This document shows, piece after piece, positions 8,431 through 18,139 of a stretch of DNA of 64,000 nucleotides; position 1 is the stretch's first letter, and every line of letters begins with the position of its first letter. A program made the translations under genes and the position numbers. Source of the DNA: Chthoniobacterales bacterium (GTDB taxonomy: Bacteria; Verrucomicrobiota; Verrucomicrobiia; Chthoniobacterales; JACTMZ01); NCBI GenBank assembly GCA_014879535.1, contig JACSRX010000021.1, forward strand, positions 1-64,000, in the 5' to 3' direction. The notes under the pieces are model-generated. The model ran no database searches. It was not told the DNA's origin and saw only the letters and a list, made by a program, of their open reading frames with translations.

Positions 8431-9896
8431 TGAACCAAGACACACTGACTGGGGGAGGGACGGGGTTCGATCTGGGGTCGTTCGCCAAGGGGGTGCTGCT
8501 CTATCTCCTTTACCGGAAGAAAATTTGCTTCGACGAGAGTGAATATCGCAAAATCCATCTTCAAAGGGACCTCGGAATCTTCACCGGCATCTGGTTTCGT
8601 TTTCCCAAACTGCATTTTCTGGCGCATTTCTCGGACGACCCAGAAATGCAGGTCGCCGTGCTGGGCCAAGAGCTGCGGGTTCTGGTCGATGACGAAGAAT
8701 TTCGCGGGCGCTTCGATGCCGGGAAACCCACGGTCGTTTTTGTTTCCTACGATGTTGCGAGGGCCGGGGCGTCCAAAGTGGTCCTGGAAATCCTCAAAGA
8801 TTACGCCAAGACACACAACACGGTCTTCTTTTCGCTTGCCGGGGGCGACCGCAAGGCGACCTTCACGGACTGCGCGAGCTATTGCGTTTTCGAACTGGGA
8901 ACCCGCGGATGCCAGAAGCAGCTGCAGCGGCAGTTGGAACGCGTCGGACGCGTCGTCAGGCCGGAGCTCGCCATCGTCAACTCGATCGGTGCTGCCGAGG
9001 CTCTTGTGCCGCTCGCCGGGGCGGGCATTCCCCGGATGCAGCTCATCCACGAGATTGCCGATATCGAGGACCTTCGCCGTTTCGAAACGGTCGCGCGCTT
9101 TGCCGATGCGACCGTGTTTCCCGCGAATTTCGTCCGCGACCGGGCGCTCAATGTCTGCGCGGGGCTGGACGCTTCCAAATGCCAGGTTCTTCCGCAGGGG
9201 GTCTTCGAGGAGAAGGACGATCCGGAGGATGGCGGGACGGAAGGCGTCCGCTCGGGACTCCTGCCGGCATCATGGGACGACGGCAGCATTGTGGTCCTCG
9301 GCGTTGGAGGCGTGAACTTCCGAAAGGGGGTGGACTTGTTTCTCATGTGCGCGGGGCTGGTCGGGGGCAAGTTCCCCGGGGAGAAGGTGAGATTCCTCTG
9401 GGTGGGATTCGGCTACGAGAGTATCTCCACGGAGTTTCCGGCCTATCTGCGGCACCAACTGCGGGTGACCCAGCTTGCCGACGTCGTTCACTTCACCGGG
9501 GAACTCCGCGACCTGCCCGCAGCGTATGCCTGCGCTGACATCTTCTTCCTCCCGTCGCGGCTCGACCCTTTGCCCCTCGTCGCCCAGCAGGCGATGGACT
9601 GCGGTTTGCCGGTTGTCTGCTTTGACGAAGCGGGTGGCATCCCGGAGTTCCTTCGGGCGGATCCGGTTGCAGCAGGCGGTGTGGTCGGCTATCTGGACGT
9701 GCCGGCGGCCGCCGGCAAAATCATGGCCTTTGCAGCCGACCCCGAGCTGAGAAACCTGGTGGGAGAGGCCGGGCGCAGGGTGGCGCGGTCCGCGTTCGAC
9801 ACAGAGACCTACATCGAGTCGATCCGCAGCCTCGGGCGGCGGCTTTGCGTGGGGGGCGTGCGCAGAACGGCCGAGCCACCTCCCCCGGGGCGTTGA
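8427..9896 (+). CDS. Glycosyltransferase family 4
   Basis: The 489-residue protein has an N-terminal ~90-residue extension before the GT-B fold, which starts at VVFVSYDVARAGASKVV. The C-terminal domain has VLGVGGVNFRKGVDLF (~residues 290-305), DIFFLPSRLDPLPLVAQQAM and CFDEAGGIPEF, the standard GT4 donor-binding region with the conserved acidic residue near S/P-R-x-D-P. It should transfer a sugar from a nucleotide donor to a lipid-linked chain. ATG 8427 overlaps the stop of a small ORF; ATG 8430 is equally possible. Neighbours suggest surface glycan synthesis. Confidence 0.8.
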   Translation: MMNQDTLTGGGTGFDLGSFAKGVLLYLLYRKKICFDESEYRKIHLQRDLGIFTGIWFRFPKLHFLAHFSDDPEMQVAVLGQELRVLVDDEEFRGRFDAGKPTVVFVSYDVARAGASKVVLEILKDYAKTHNTVFFSLAGGDRKATFTDCASYCVFELGTRGCQKQLQRQLERVGRVVRPELAIVNSIGAAEALVPLAGAGIPRMQLIHEIADIEDLRRFETVARFADATVFPANFVRDRALNVCAGLDASKCQVLPQGVFEEKDDPEDGGTEGVRSGLLPASWDDGSIVVLGVGGVNFRKGVDLFLMCAGLVGGKFPGEKVRFLWVGFGYESISTEFPAYLRHQLRVTQLADVVHFTGELRDLPAAYACADIFFLPSRLDPLPLVAQQAMDCGLPVVCFDEAGGIPEFLRADPVAAGGVVGYLDVPAAAGKIMAFAADPELRNLVGEAGRRVARSAFDTETYIESIRSLGRRLCVGGVRRTAEPPPPGR

Positions 9897-9913
9897 TCAA
9901 GACGGCGGCGGAA

Positions 9914-11854
9914 ATGACAAGAATCGGATACCGCGCCGACATCGACGGACTGCGCGCTTTCGCGGTTCTCGCCGTCGTCGCCTACCATGCGTTTCCCGAG
10001 TTGGTTCCCGGGGGATTCATCGGCGTCGACATTTTTTTTGTCATCTCGGGATACCTGATTTCGGGGATCCTCTACAAGGGGCTGCGCGAGGGGGATTTTG
10101 CTTTCGGCGACTTTTACGCGCGTCGGGTCAGGAGGCTCTTTCCTGCCCTGCTTGTCATGGTGGTCATGTGCATGTCCTACGGGTGGCTTGTGCTGCTGCC
10201 CGGCGAATTTGCGCAACTCGGCGGCCATGTCGCGGCGGGGCTTGTCTTCGCCCAGAACATCGTCTTCTGGCAGCAGACGGGATACTTCGATCCTGCTTCC
10301 AGCCTGAAGCCGTTGCAGCACCTTTGGACCCTTGCGGTGGAGGAGCAGTTCTACATCTTCCTCCCTCCGCTGCTGATGCTGTTCTGGAAAAACCGCTGGC
10401 CGACGGCGTCTGTCCTGTGGGCGGTGCTGCTCGTTTCCTTCGCTGCCAACCTGCTGGTGGTGGGGATCGACATGAACGCGGCATTTTTCCTCACACCCTT
10501 CCGAGCGTGGGAGTTTCTCGCCGGATCACTGCTTGCGTGGCATGATTTCGGAAGGCGGGATCACCGCGACTTCAGGTTTTCCGGGATTCTTTCGGCGGTC
10601 GGTTTGGGCCTTCTCATTGCCGCGACATTCTTGATGAGGCATGGCGAACCCTATCCCGGCTGGAAGGCCGTGATGCCTGTCGCGGGATCCGCAATTCTCA
10701 TAGCCGCCGGGCCGAGCACATGGATCAACAGGTCCATCCTCTCAAATGGCATCGCCGTCTGGATCGGGTTGATCAGCTATCCTCTGTATCTCTTCCACTG
10801 GCCGGTTCTTTCCTATGTGCACATCGTCGAGGGGCCCGATCCCCGCTGGCGTGTGATCGCGGTGGCATTGGTGATCAGCTTCGCCCTGACCGTGGCCACC
10901 TATTACTGGGTCGAAAGACCCATCCGTCGTGCCATGTCGCCGCGCGCGGTGCATCTGCTCGTCGCGGTCTTCGTGCTCGTCGGGCTCGCCGGGATGTTCG
11001 CGTGGCAGGGGCTGATTCCCGGGAGGCAGCCGGTCGGAACCGGGGAGATCGAGAACGCGGTCAATGACCGGGACGTTTTCGCAGGCTATACCGAGTCGAA
11101 CCCCTACGATTCCCCGGTGGTGCTTTATTCCATCGGCGCCGAGCCATTCCACACCGTTGTTCTCGGTGACAGCAACGCCATGCATTATGCGCCGCGTTTC
11201 AGAAAGTTGGTCGAGGAGAACCCCGATGCTGGCGGTGTCGTTTTCGTGACTTTCGGAGGCGCGCCCGCCATTCCCGACATCGAGAGATCCGACATGCCGC
11301 AAATCATGGAGCTGGTGCTCGTTTTCGAGCGGGTCCTGAGAGACAACCCCGGAATCAGGCGTGTCGTGATTGCGGGGTTGTGGCACGGCTACTTCCGGCC
11401 GGGAAACAACTACAAGATCCACGGCTTCTCGCTGAGCGTTCCAGAGGGACGCGACGCCGCGCTGGGTGCGATCGGTCGGCTTGTTGCGAGCCTTGTTCCG
11501 GCCAAGAGGGTTGTCGTGGTTTCCAGCATTCCTTCAGGCGAGGAACTGGGGCCGAAGGCTTTCGTGGAGCGGGGCTATGGAGGCTTCCGCATCGCCCCCT
11601 CGCCGGTGCTCACCGAGGCCGTCTTCCTTCGGAACTTCGGGGAAATCAACCGCAGGATCCGCGAGGTGGCGCGGGATCACGGTGCCGAGGTGATCGATCC
11701 GTTGGTTGACCTCTGTTCGGACGGCGTGTGTATCAGTGCCAACAAAGATGGCCCCATCAGGTTCGACCCGGATCACCTCAGGCCCGGTTTCGTGCGGGAC
11801 AACCTCCGTTGCCTCGACATTGTGGCGGAGCCGCGAGCCATGGATGCCCGTTAG
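9914..11854 (+). CDS. OafA/YrhL-type membrane O-acyltransferase with SGNH domain
   Basis: This is a 646-residue protein. The N-terminal acyltransferase-3 domain (about ten membrane segments, residues ~1-370) begins with RADIDGLRAFAV and includes the catalytic-type histidine in YHAF (~25) and LWTLAVEEQFY (~136-146). The C-terminal periplasmic SGNH-type domain has VLGDSNAMHY (~415) and DPDHLRP (~618), giving the Ser and the Asp-His pair. Such fused enzymes move acetyl groups across the membrane and onto polysaccharide. ATG 9914 follows GGCGGCGG; an in-frame TTG at 9893 overlapping the previous stop is possible. It is the first member of the O-acylation group at 9.9-18.1 kb. Confidence 0.92.
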   Translation: MTRIGYRADIDGLRAFAVLAVVAYHAFPELVPGGFIGVDIFFVISGYLISGILYKGLREGDFAFGDFYARRVRRLFPALLVMVVMCMSYGWLVLLPGEFAQLGGHVAAGLVFAQNIVFWQQTGYFDPASSLKPLQHLWTLAVEEQFYIFLPPLLMLFWKNRWPTASVLWAVLLVSFAANLLVVGIDMNAAFFLTPFRAWEFLAGSLLAWHDFGRRDHRDFRFSGILSAVGLGLLIAATFLMRHGEPYPGWKAVMPVAGSAILIAAGPSTWINRSILSNGIAVWIGLISYPLYLFHWPVLSYVHIVEGPDPRWRVIAVALVISFALTVATYYWVERPIRRAMSPRAVHLLVAVFVLVGLAGMFAWQGLIPGRQPVGTGEIENAVNDRDVFAGYTESNPYDSPVVLYSIGAEPFHTVVLGDSNAMHYAPRFRKLVEENPDAGGVVFVTFGGAPAIPDIERSDMPQIMELVLVFERVLRDNPGIRRVVIAGLWHGYFRPGNNYKIHGFSLSVPEGRDAALGAIGRLVASLVPAKRVVVVSSIPSGEELGPKAFVERGYGGFRIAPSPVLTEAVFLRNFGEINRRIREVARDHGAEVIDPLVDLCSDGVCISANKDGPIRFDPDHLRPGFVRDNLRCLDIVAEPRAMDAR

Positions 11855-11872
11855 TCTGCCGATCCCATTGCC

Positions 11873-13060
11873 TTGAGAGTTTCGCTGAGCAGTCCGGATG
11901 GACTCGGGGATTTTGTTCTCCGCCTGCCGATGATTGATGCCCTGTTGCGCGAAGGGCACGATCTTCAGTTGCTCATGCGGCCGCCAGCGGCGGAGCTTGC
12001 ACATGCCCTGCTTCCCGAGGCGGAGGTTCACGTCATCGGCTGCGATCCCTGGCACGGGACAACACGGCAACGGCTCGATCCGTTTGCTGAGGATTTCGAG
12101 GTGCTTGCGCGCTTCAATCCCGACTTGTTCGTCGCGGCGGCATTCCAGACGACATTTTTCGACGAGCAGTGGCTGGCCTCGGGGTTCGCCCGGATCCGCA
12201 GCGTGGGATTCGTTTCCGCGGATGGGGCTGGCGCGGAGGCGCCTTCTTGGTCTGTTGCCGTCTCCGTGCCCGTCGCGATGCCTGAAACCGAGAAATGCCG
12301 GCACTTGGCCATGGCGATCACCGGACATGAGATGCGATTCGACCCGCCACGGCAGCCCGGTTCCGACGATGTGGCCCGCGCCGAAAAGTTGCTCGCGGAG
12401 ATCGGCGTCCCCGCGCATGGGTTCATCGTGGTCTGCGCCGGGAACCGCCCGGGATTGGTCTTGAAAGACTGGGGGGAGTCGAGGTGGGGTCGGCTTTTGG
12501 CGGCGATGGCACGGGAAGATCGCCGACCCCTGGTCTTTCTCGGCAATCCAAAAGAGGCGGCATCCATCGACAGAATCCGCAAGACCCTTCCGGCGGGAAC
12601 ATCCAGCATCAGTCTGGCATCGAGCCCCCCGCCGGTGCCCGTGACGCACGCGTTGGTTTCATTGTCCGCCGCGTATCTCGGGCGCGATTCCGGACCCATG
12701 CATTTGGCCGCGGCGACGGGGCGCCCTTTGCTGGCGCTGTTTGGCGGGGCGCATTGGCCGCGGTTTGTTCCGCCGGCCCCGGAGGGCGTGATTCTCACGT
12801 GCGCGACGCCGTGCCGCGGTTGCAATTTCGACTGTCCTTTCCCCGAACCCCACTGCGTTTCCGGCATTCCCGAGGAACGCGTTATGGAGGCGTGGCGCTC
12901 GCTGGGGGGCATGCACGGGCTGCGGGTGATCGAAATTCCACCCGGTGAGTCATGGTTGGAGCAGCATCGCGAAGTCATGACCCGGCGGAACAGTCGTCGC
13001 GCAGCCTCTTTGGTGCAAACACTGCAGGCTGCGTTGGGAAGGTTGATTTCGGGTGCCTGA
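11873..13060 (+). CDS. Heptosyltransferase-like protein (GT9)
   Basis: The 395-residue protein has the GT9 layout: an N-terminal SPDGLGDFVLRLP loop where family members have GxxGD, and in the C-terminal half RDSGPMHLAAATGRPLLALFGG (~residues 270-291), the ADP-heptose-binding signature. A cysteine cluster near the end (CATPCRGCNFDCPFPEPHC) matches the metal-site-like cysteines seen in many GT9 proteins. The start is TTG at 11873, the only codon that preserves the first strand. It lies 18 bases after the acyltransferase gene. It suggests that a lipopolysaccharide-core-like or related heptose transfer is part of this locus. Confidence 0.8.
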   Translation: MRVSLSSPDGLGDFVLRLPMIDALLREGHDLQLLMRPPAAELAHALLPEAEVHVIGCDPWHGTTRQRLDPFAEDFEVLARFNPDLFVAAAFQTTFFDEQWLASGFARIRSVGFVSADGAGAEAPSWSVAVSVPVAMPETEKCRHLAMAITGHEMRFDPPRQPGSDDVARAEKLLAEIGVPAHGFIVVCAGNRPGLVLKDWGESRWGRLLAAMAREDRRPLVFLGNPKEAASIDRIRKTLPAGTSSISLASSPPPVPVTHALVSLSAAYLGRDSGPMHLAAATGRPLLALFGGAHWPRFVPPAPEGVILTCATPCRGCNFDCPFPEPHCVSGIPEERVMEAWRSLGGMHGLRVIEIPPGESWLEQHREVMTRRNSRRAASLVQTLQAALGRLISGA

Positions 13061-13080
13061 CGATGGGTGGTTGTTGTCGC

Positions 13081-14514
13081 ATGGTTTTCAGCTCCCACAT
13101 CTTTCTTTTCTATTTCCTGCCCCTGGCGCTGGCGGCGAGTTTGCTGGTTCCGCGGCGGCTGTGGCTCGGGGTGCTCGCGGTTTTCAGCTACGCGTTCTAC
13201 GGCTGGGCGAATCCGGCCTTCATGCTGCTGATGATGTTTTCCACCTTGGTGGATTACGTTTGCGGGCTGTGGCTGGCCGGGGAGGCGCGGCGGCGTTTGA
13301 GCGAGGGAACCGCCGGGAGAACCGTCCGGGAGAAGCTGGCGCTCTGGATTTCAATTGTCACGAACCTCTCGCTCCTCGGTTTTTTCAAATACTTCAACTT
13401 CGCCGCGGAAAACTACAAGGCATTGACGCAGCATCTGGGATGGGCGGCTCCCGATTTTTTCCTCGAGGTGACGCTGCCCCTCGGCATCAGCTTCTACACG
13501 TTCCAGTCGATGAGCTACACCATCGACATCTACCGCGGGGAGGCGAAGGCCATGCGCAGTTTTGCGGGATTCGCCGCGTATGTGTCGATGTTCCCACAAC
13601 TTGTCGCCGGCCCCATCGTCCGCTTCCAGACGGTGGCACGCCAACTCCGCCGCCCGGACCGCACATGGTCCGCCTTTGCTCGCGGGGCGGCCTGTTTTTC
13701 GCTCGGGCTCGGCAAGAAGGTGCTTCTGGCCAACCCGTGCGGCAAGGTGGCCGACCTCATGTTCGGGACGGATTCGGCTGGAATGCTGGAATCGTGGATC
13801 GGGATGTTCGCCTACTCGTTCCAGATTTATTTCGATTTCAGCGGGTATTCCGACATGGCGATCGGTCTCGGGCTGATGCTCGGGTTCCGATTCCCGATCA
13901 ACTTCAACTCGCCCTACCGCGCACACAGCATCACCGATTTCTGGCAGCGGTGGCACATTTCGTTGTCCACATGGCTGCGCGACTACCTTTACATCCCGCT
14001 GGGTGGCAGCCGACGGGGGGATCTGCGCACGTATGCGAACCTGCTCACCGTGATGTTTCTCGGGGGTCTGTGGCACGGTGCGTCCTGGAACTTCGTGATC
14101 TGGGGGAGTGTGCACGGGGTTTTGCTGGCGGTTGAACGCGCGATGCCCGGGAGGAGTCTGTGGGCGCGTTTGCCGAGACTTCTCCAAGTGTCGCTCACAT
14201 TCACGGTTGTTTCGCTCGCATGGGTGCTGTTCAGGGCGCCGGATCTCGCGGGGGCCATGGACTACTACGCCCGGTTGGCCGGCCTTGGTCACGGGGGGGA
14301 ACTGGCCGCATTGATGGGCGCCCTGGTGTGGAAACCGCTTTTTGTCGCCACGATGATCCTTGCGGCCTTGGTGGTCTGGTTCGGGCCGACAACACTCGAT
14401 TGGTCCCGCCATCTCACGGCACCCAAAGCCGTGTGGTCGCTTGCCGTGTTCTGGGGCGCGGCCCTCATGCTCAGCGTCCAGAAATTCAACCCTTTTATCT
14501 ACTTCATCTTCTGA
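13081..14514 (+). CDS. MBOAT O-acyltransferase, AlgI family
   Basis: The 477-residue polytopic protein begins MVFSSHIFLFYFLPL, the typical AlgI start, and carries FWQRWHISLSTWLRDYLYIPLGG (~residues 284-306) and LWHGASWNFVIWG (~330), which contains the catalytic MBOAT histidine. It should pass an acetyl group through the inner membrane to a periplasmic partner. ATG 13063, two bases after the previous stop, is an alternative start adding six residues. The AlgX/AlgJ-like partner follows after two bases, as in alginate-type O-acetylation operons. No alginate polymerase genes are present, so the polymer is a different one. Confidence 0.93.
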   Translation: MVFSSHIFLFYFLPLALAASLLVPRRLWLGVLAVFSYAFYGWANPAFMLLMMFSTLVDYVCGLWLAGEARRRLSEGTAGRTVREKLALWISIVTNLSLLGFFKYFNFAAENYKALTQHLGWAAPDFFLEVTLPLGISFYTFQSMSYTIDIYRGEAKAMRSFAGFAAYVSMFPQLVAGPIVRFQTVARQLRRPDRTWSAFARGAACFSLGLGKKVLLANPCGKVADLMFGTDSAGMLESWIGMFAYSFQIYFDFSGYSDMAIGLGLMLGFRFPINFNSPYRAHSITDFWQRWHISLSTWLRDYLYIPLGGSRRGDLRTYANLLTVMFLGGLWHGASWNFVIWGSVHGVLLAVERAMPGRSLWARLPRLLQVSLTFTVVSLAWVLFRAPDLAGAMDYYARLAGLGHGGELAALMGALVWKPLFVATMILAALVVWFGPTTLDWSRHLTAPKAVWSLAVFWGAALMLSVQKFNPFIYFIF

Positions 14515-14516
14515 TC

Positions 14517-16205
14517 ATGCACCGTCCGAACGTGGATGTGCCGTTGAAGTTTCCGGGTTCTGTTCCCTATGCCTCGGGCTGGGAACGCACCGTGGTCGCG
14601 CGTCCGGTGGCCATCGGATTGTCCATCGTCTTCTGCCTCGGGTTGCTGTCGGTTCCGGCCATAGATGCATGGCGTGGGGACTGGGGGGCACCCGTGCAGG
14701 CAGTTCGCTCCGGAACCGGGGCGGTCGTGCGGGCTTTGTCCGGCGATGGGCCGTGGTGGAGGCGCCTGCTCGAGGCCAATCGCGTCGCGCTGGCCGGAAT
14801 CAAGAAATTCGAGACGGCCGTGGAGGATTCCTCGGTGGCAGCTTCGGCTGTGCGTCCGGCAACCCTCGATGCGCTGCTGCGTCATGGCGGGGCCGGCAGC
14901 GAGGAAGCCTATGTGGGGGGCGATGGATGGTTGTTCTACCGGCGCGATGTGGATGCCTTGATGCGTCCGGAGGGCGCGGGGAAGAGGGCTCCCGAGGCGA
15001 TTGCGGAATTCGCCGCCGACCTGGCATCGCACGGGGTGCGCCTGGTCTTCATGCCGGTGCCGGGCAAAGCATCCATTCATCCCGAGCATCTGGGTTCAGG
15101 ACGCGCATTTGACCATCCTCTGATGCCCGTCAGGTGGGAGGCATTGCGGGAGGATGTGCTGCGCGCATGGAAGTCGGAGATTGCAGCGAGGGGTTTGCAG
15201 GATGCACGGCCCCCCGTGGTGTTCGACCCGGCACGGGTGCTTTGGAACCGGAAGCAGATGTCGCGCGGAGACCAATATCTGGCGACCGACAGCCATTGGT
15301 CGCCGGAGGCGATGGAGGCGGTTGCGGCGGACTTGGCGGCGGTTCTTGTTGCCGAAGGCGCCGCGCCTCCGATGGCGGCGTTTCCGGAGCCGGGGTCGAT
15401 TTGGGTTTCAGGGCTGGGCGACACGGCCCGCATGCTTGAGCTTCCGGAAGGTTCGCCGCTGCGCCGTGAGCAGAAGGTCGTCATCCGGCCTGTGATGGGC
15501 ATCGGTGGGAAACCGTGGATGCCGGATCGGTGGGGCGAAGTTGTGCTGCTCGGCGACAGCTACACGAACATATATTCCTCGAAGGACCTTGGCTGGGGGG
15601 AATCGGCAGGGCTGGCCGAGCAATTGTCGCGGTTCCTCGGCGTCCCGGTTGACAGGATCTCCCGCAACGACGCCGGGGCACTCGAGGCCCGGAGGATGCT
15701 CGCGGCGGCTGCGGCGAAGGACCCGGAGTGGCTCCGTGGCAAGAAGGTGGTTGTCTGGCAGCTGGCGGCGAGGGAGCTTGTTGAAGGGGACTGGAGTCCT
15801 GTCGCCTGGCAGGGTGAGGTGGCTGCTTCCGCGGGGTTTTTTGTCGCGCCGCCGGGGCATGCCGTCGAGGTTGTGGCGAGTGTTGCCGGAGTCGGTCTGG
15901 TGCCGCGGCCGGGAACAACGCCGTATGCGGACTTTCTGACGGCCGTCCACCTCACCGACCTTCGGGATGCTGCAAGCGGCAAATCTCTCGACGGCGAGTC
16001 TCTGGTTTATGTATTCACGATGCGTGGCCACCGACTTCTTCCCGAAGCCGCCCTGTCATCCGGTCAGCGGGTGCGGGCGCGCCTGTCAAACTACGGCGAT
16101 CAGGCGGCCACACTGGATTCATTGAACCGCGGCGAGTTGGACGATGTCGATGTGATGCTGGAAACACCGAACTTTGCGCCATGGATTGAGCCGTGGCGGC
16201 CCTGA
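14517..16205 (+). CDS. AlgX/AlgJ-like periplasmic O-acetyltransferase
   Basis: The 562-residue protein has one N-terminal membrane segment (~residues 27-50) and then a periplasmic SGNH-like domain. GGDGWLFYRRDVD (~134), ATDSHWSPEAME (~256, the Asp-x-His pair) and LLGDSYTNIYSS (~343, the nucleophile serine) are the diagnostic blocks of AlgX/AlgJ proteins, which receive acetyl from an AlgI-type MBOAT and load it onto the polysaccharide. The ~200-residue C-terminal part could be a carbohydrate-binding module as in AlgX. It begins two bases after the MBOAT gene, so the two are surely a pair. Confidence 0.88.
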   Translation: MHRPNVDVPLKFPGSVPYASGWERTVVARPVAIGLSIVFCLGLLSVPAIDAWRGDWGAPVQAVRSGTGAVVRALSGDGPWWRRLLEANRVALAGIKKFETAVEDSSVAASAVRPATLDALLRHGGAGSEEAYVGGDGWLFYRRDVDALMRPEGAGKRAPEAIAEFAADLASHGVRLVFMPVPGKASIHPEHLGSGRAFDHPLMPVRWEALREDVLRAWKSEIAARGLQDARPPVVFDPARVLWNRKQMSRGDQYLATDSHWSPEAMEAVAADLAAVLVAEGAAPPMAAFPEPGSIWVSGLGDTARMLELPEGSPLRREQKVVIRPVMGIGGKPWMPDRWGEVVLLGDSYTNIYSSKDLGWGESAGLAEQLSRFLGVPVDRISRNDAGALEARRMLAAAAAKDPEWLRGKKVVVWQLAARELVEGDWSPVAWQGEVAASAGFFVAPPGHAVEVVASVAGVGLVPRPGTTPYADFLTAVHLTDLRDAASGKSLDGESLVYVFTMRGHRLLPEAALSSGQRVRARLSNYGDQAATLDSLNRGELDDVDVMLETPNFAPWIEPWRP

Positions 16206-16228
16206 GGTGCCGCACTGAGGAGTAAACC

Positions 16229-17098
16229 GTGAACAAAGCCAAGGAATCCCCATCGAAAAGCAACCAGATACCAGCCGCCGCGCGCAGCGCTTTGCTGCCC
16301 GGTTCCGACTCTGACCGCGAAAAGAGGGTGGCGACCATTGGCGCCCTCACGGGGTTGCGTCATGAAAACGGCCGCTACCGGCGGGCGAACTTCGAGAGGG
16401 CGCTGCTTCTTGACGCCATCGTTGCCGCATTGCGTCCGGCGGATGTCCTGGAATTGGGGACGGGGCGTGGACTGGGTGCACTGGCCATGGCTGCGGCAGC
16501 CCACGGGCACGGTTTCCGAACGCGCATCACCACAGTCGATGTCCTGCCTGCCGGTGCGCGACAGCACTGGCCCATCGAGACCGGAGGGCGGCGCGAGATC
16601 CGACAAACCAGCAGGACCGAGGTGTGGTCGGAGCACTTCCCCGCGGAGTGGCGCGGCATGATTTCCGAGGTCACCGGACTCACGACAGAATTTCTGCCGC
16701 GCCTGCTCAGGGAGGGGAAAACCTACGATTTCATTTTCATTGATGCGGGCCACGATCTTTTCAGCGTGGTGCATGACTTGAGCTACGCGGCAATGCTGCT
16801 GGCGCCCGGAGGCTGGATCCTGATGGATGATTTTGCGCCGGCATCGGACTACGGCCTGGCGACCTGTCTGGCGTCATCCCATGCGCGGCGGTCATTCCGC
16901 GTGATCGAGGTGCTGGTCACCGAGGGGGTGGTGTTCGGCGATGCGGAGTTGCCGGGCCTGCCGCGTTCCATGGTGCTCTTGGGGGAACGATCCCCGGGAA
17001 TCGGATTGCACAGGAGTCGGTTGTGGTTCTGGAAACTGGCGGGCAAGATTCTCGACCTGAGTTTCCGTCCGTCGTTGTTCCCCCTGGCCGCGGAGTGA
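16229..17098 (+). CDS. Class I SAM-dependent methyltransferase
   Basis: The 289-residue protein contains VLELGTGRGLGALA (~residues 73-86), the glycine-rich SAM-binding motif I, TTVDVLP at the end of strand 2, and FIFIDAGHDLFSV (~168), a motif of the Methyltransf_24 group. The GTG start has a strong upstream GAGGAG with good spacing, unusual in this otherwise overlap-coupled run, so it may be translated independently. Its place between two AlgX-like genes suggests methylation of a sugar in the same polymer, but the target is inferred only from context. Confidence 0.75.
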   Translation: MNKAKESPSKSNQIPAAARSALLPGSDSDREKRVATIGALTGLRHENGRYRRANFERALLLDAIVAALRPADVLELGTGRGLGALAMAAAAHGHGFRTRITTVDVLPAGARQHWPIETGGRREIRQTSRTEVWSEHFPAEWRGMISEVTGLTTEFLPRLLREGKTYDFIFIDAGHDLFSVVHDLSYAAMLLAPGGWILMDDFAPASDYGLATCLASSHARRSFRVIEVLVTEGVVFGDAELPGLPRSMVLLGERSPGIGLHRSRLWFWKLAGKILDLSFRPSLFPLAAE

Positions 17099-17179
17099 CT
17101 TCGAGGACTCCCGGAGCCGCAGCCTTCATTGCCCAAAACCGCCGATTCGCATGATGTCTGGAATCCCGACCCCCGCAGA

Positions 17180-18139
17180 ATGGATCTTACCGTCCGAATC
17201 CTGACACTGCTCCTGCTTGTCCCGGTCGCCGTGCTTCATGCCGGGGAAGAACTGGTGGTGCGGGCGGATGCCGCGATGGCGCACCGTGAGGCGTTCGTGG
17301 CCGGGGAGGGTGGTTGGCGGTTCCTGCCGGCCGAACTGCGATTCGCCGCAGCGCTCGCTTCGCCGGAGATCGGAACGAAAGTCGCCCCTGCTGTGGTCGC
17401 GATTTCCGATTTCGCGGCGCAACTGCGTGCGCTCGGCATCAAATTGATCGTGGTGCCCGTGCCGCCCAAGGCCCTGCTGCAGGGTGCAAGCCTCGGACTC
17501 TCCCCACACGAGCAGGAAGCGATGCGGAGCGGATGGGAAAAGATCATGGTGGAGCTCGGATCACACGAGGTGACAGTCGTCGATCTTGCGCCGGGCTTTG
17601 CGAGCCTGGCGGACAATCCCTACTGCTTGCGCGATACGCATTGGTCGGGGGATGGGGTCTCCTTGGCTGTCGCCAAGATTCTTCCGCTTCTGGAGCATGC
17701 CGGCCTCGAGGTCGGTCATCCCGCCGGTGCTCCTCCCGGGGACTGGACGGAGAAGACCATCACGGGCGATCTGGGGGGGGAACCCGAGCAGGTTCGCCTG
17801 CAGTTCCGGAATTTCGATTCCAACCCGGCGGAAACAAAGGAGCATCCGTTGCTCCTCGTGGGAGACAGTCATCTGCTGGTTTTCCACAGCGGCGGGGACA
17901 TGCATGCCGCAGGGGCGGGGCTTCCGGACCAGCTGGCCGCCGCGTTGGGGGCGATGCCCGATGTGATCGGCGTGCGGGGATCGGGAGCCACCAGTTCGCG
18001 TGTGGCTCTGGCCCGACGTGCACGCTCGGACACCGCTTATCTTTCCGGGAAAAAAGTCGTGGTCTGGTGTTTCGCCGGACGAGAATTCACGGAGGCCGAT
18101 TCATGGAAAATGATCCCCATCCAGCGCAAGACGCCCTGA
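17180..18139 (+). CDS. Second AlgX/AlgJ-like SGNH protein
   Basis: This is a 319-residue exported protein with a signal peptide (MDLTVRILTLLLLVPVAVLHA). It keeps the three AlgX blocks in short form: GEGGWRFLPAEL, LRDTHWSGDGVSLA (~150) and LLLVGDSHLLVF (~223), giving the Asp-His pair and the serine nucleophile. It lacks the extra C-terminal domain of its 562-residue relative. ATG 17180 is chosen because it starts directly before the signal peptide. It probably acts as another periplasmic O-acetyl acceptor enzyme served by the same MBOAT protein. An eight-G run at 17773-17780 lies in the coding sequence. Confidence 0.8.
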   Translation: MDLTVRILTLLLLVPVAVLHAGEELVVRADAAMAHREAFVAGEGGWRFLPAELRFAAALASPEIGTKVAPAVVAISDFAAQLRALGIKLIVVPVPPKALLQGASLGLSPHEQEAMRSGWEKIMVELGSHEVTVVDLAPGFASLADNPYCLRDTHWSGDGVSLAVAKILPLLEHAGLEVGHPAGAPPGDWTEKTITGDLGGEPEQVRLQFRNFDSNPAETKEHPLLLVGDSHLLVFHSGGDMHAAGAGLPDQLAAALGAMPDVIGVRGSGATSSRVALARRARSDTAYLSGKKVVVWCFAGREFTEADSWKMIPIQRKTP

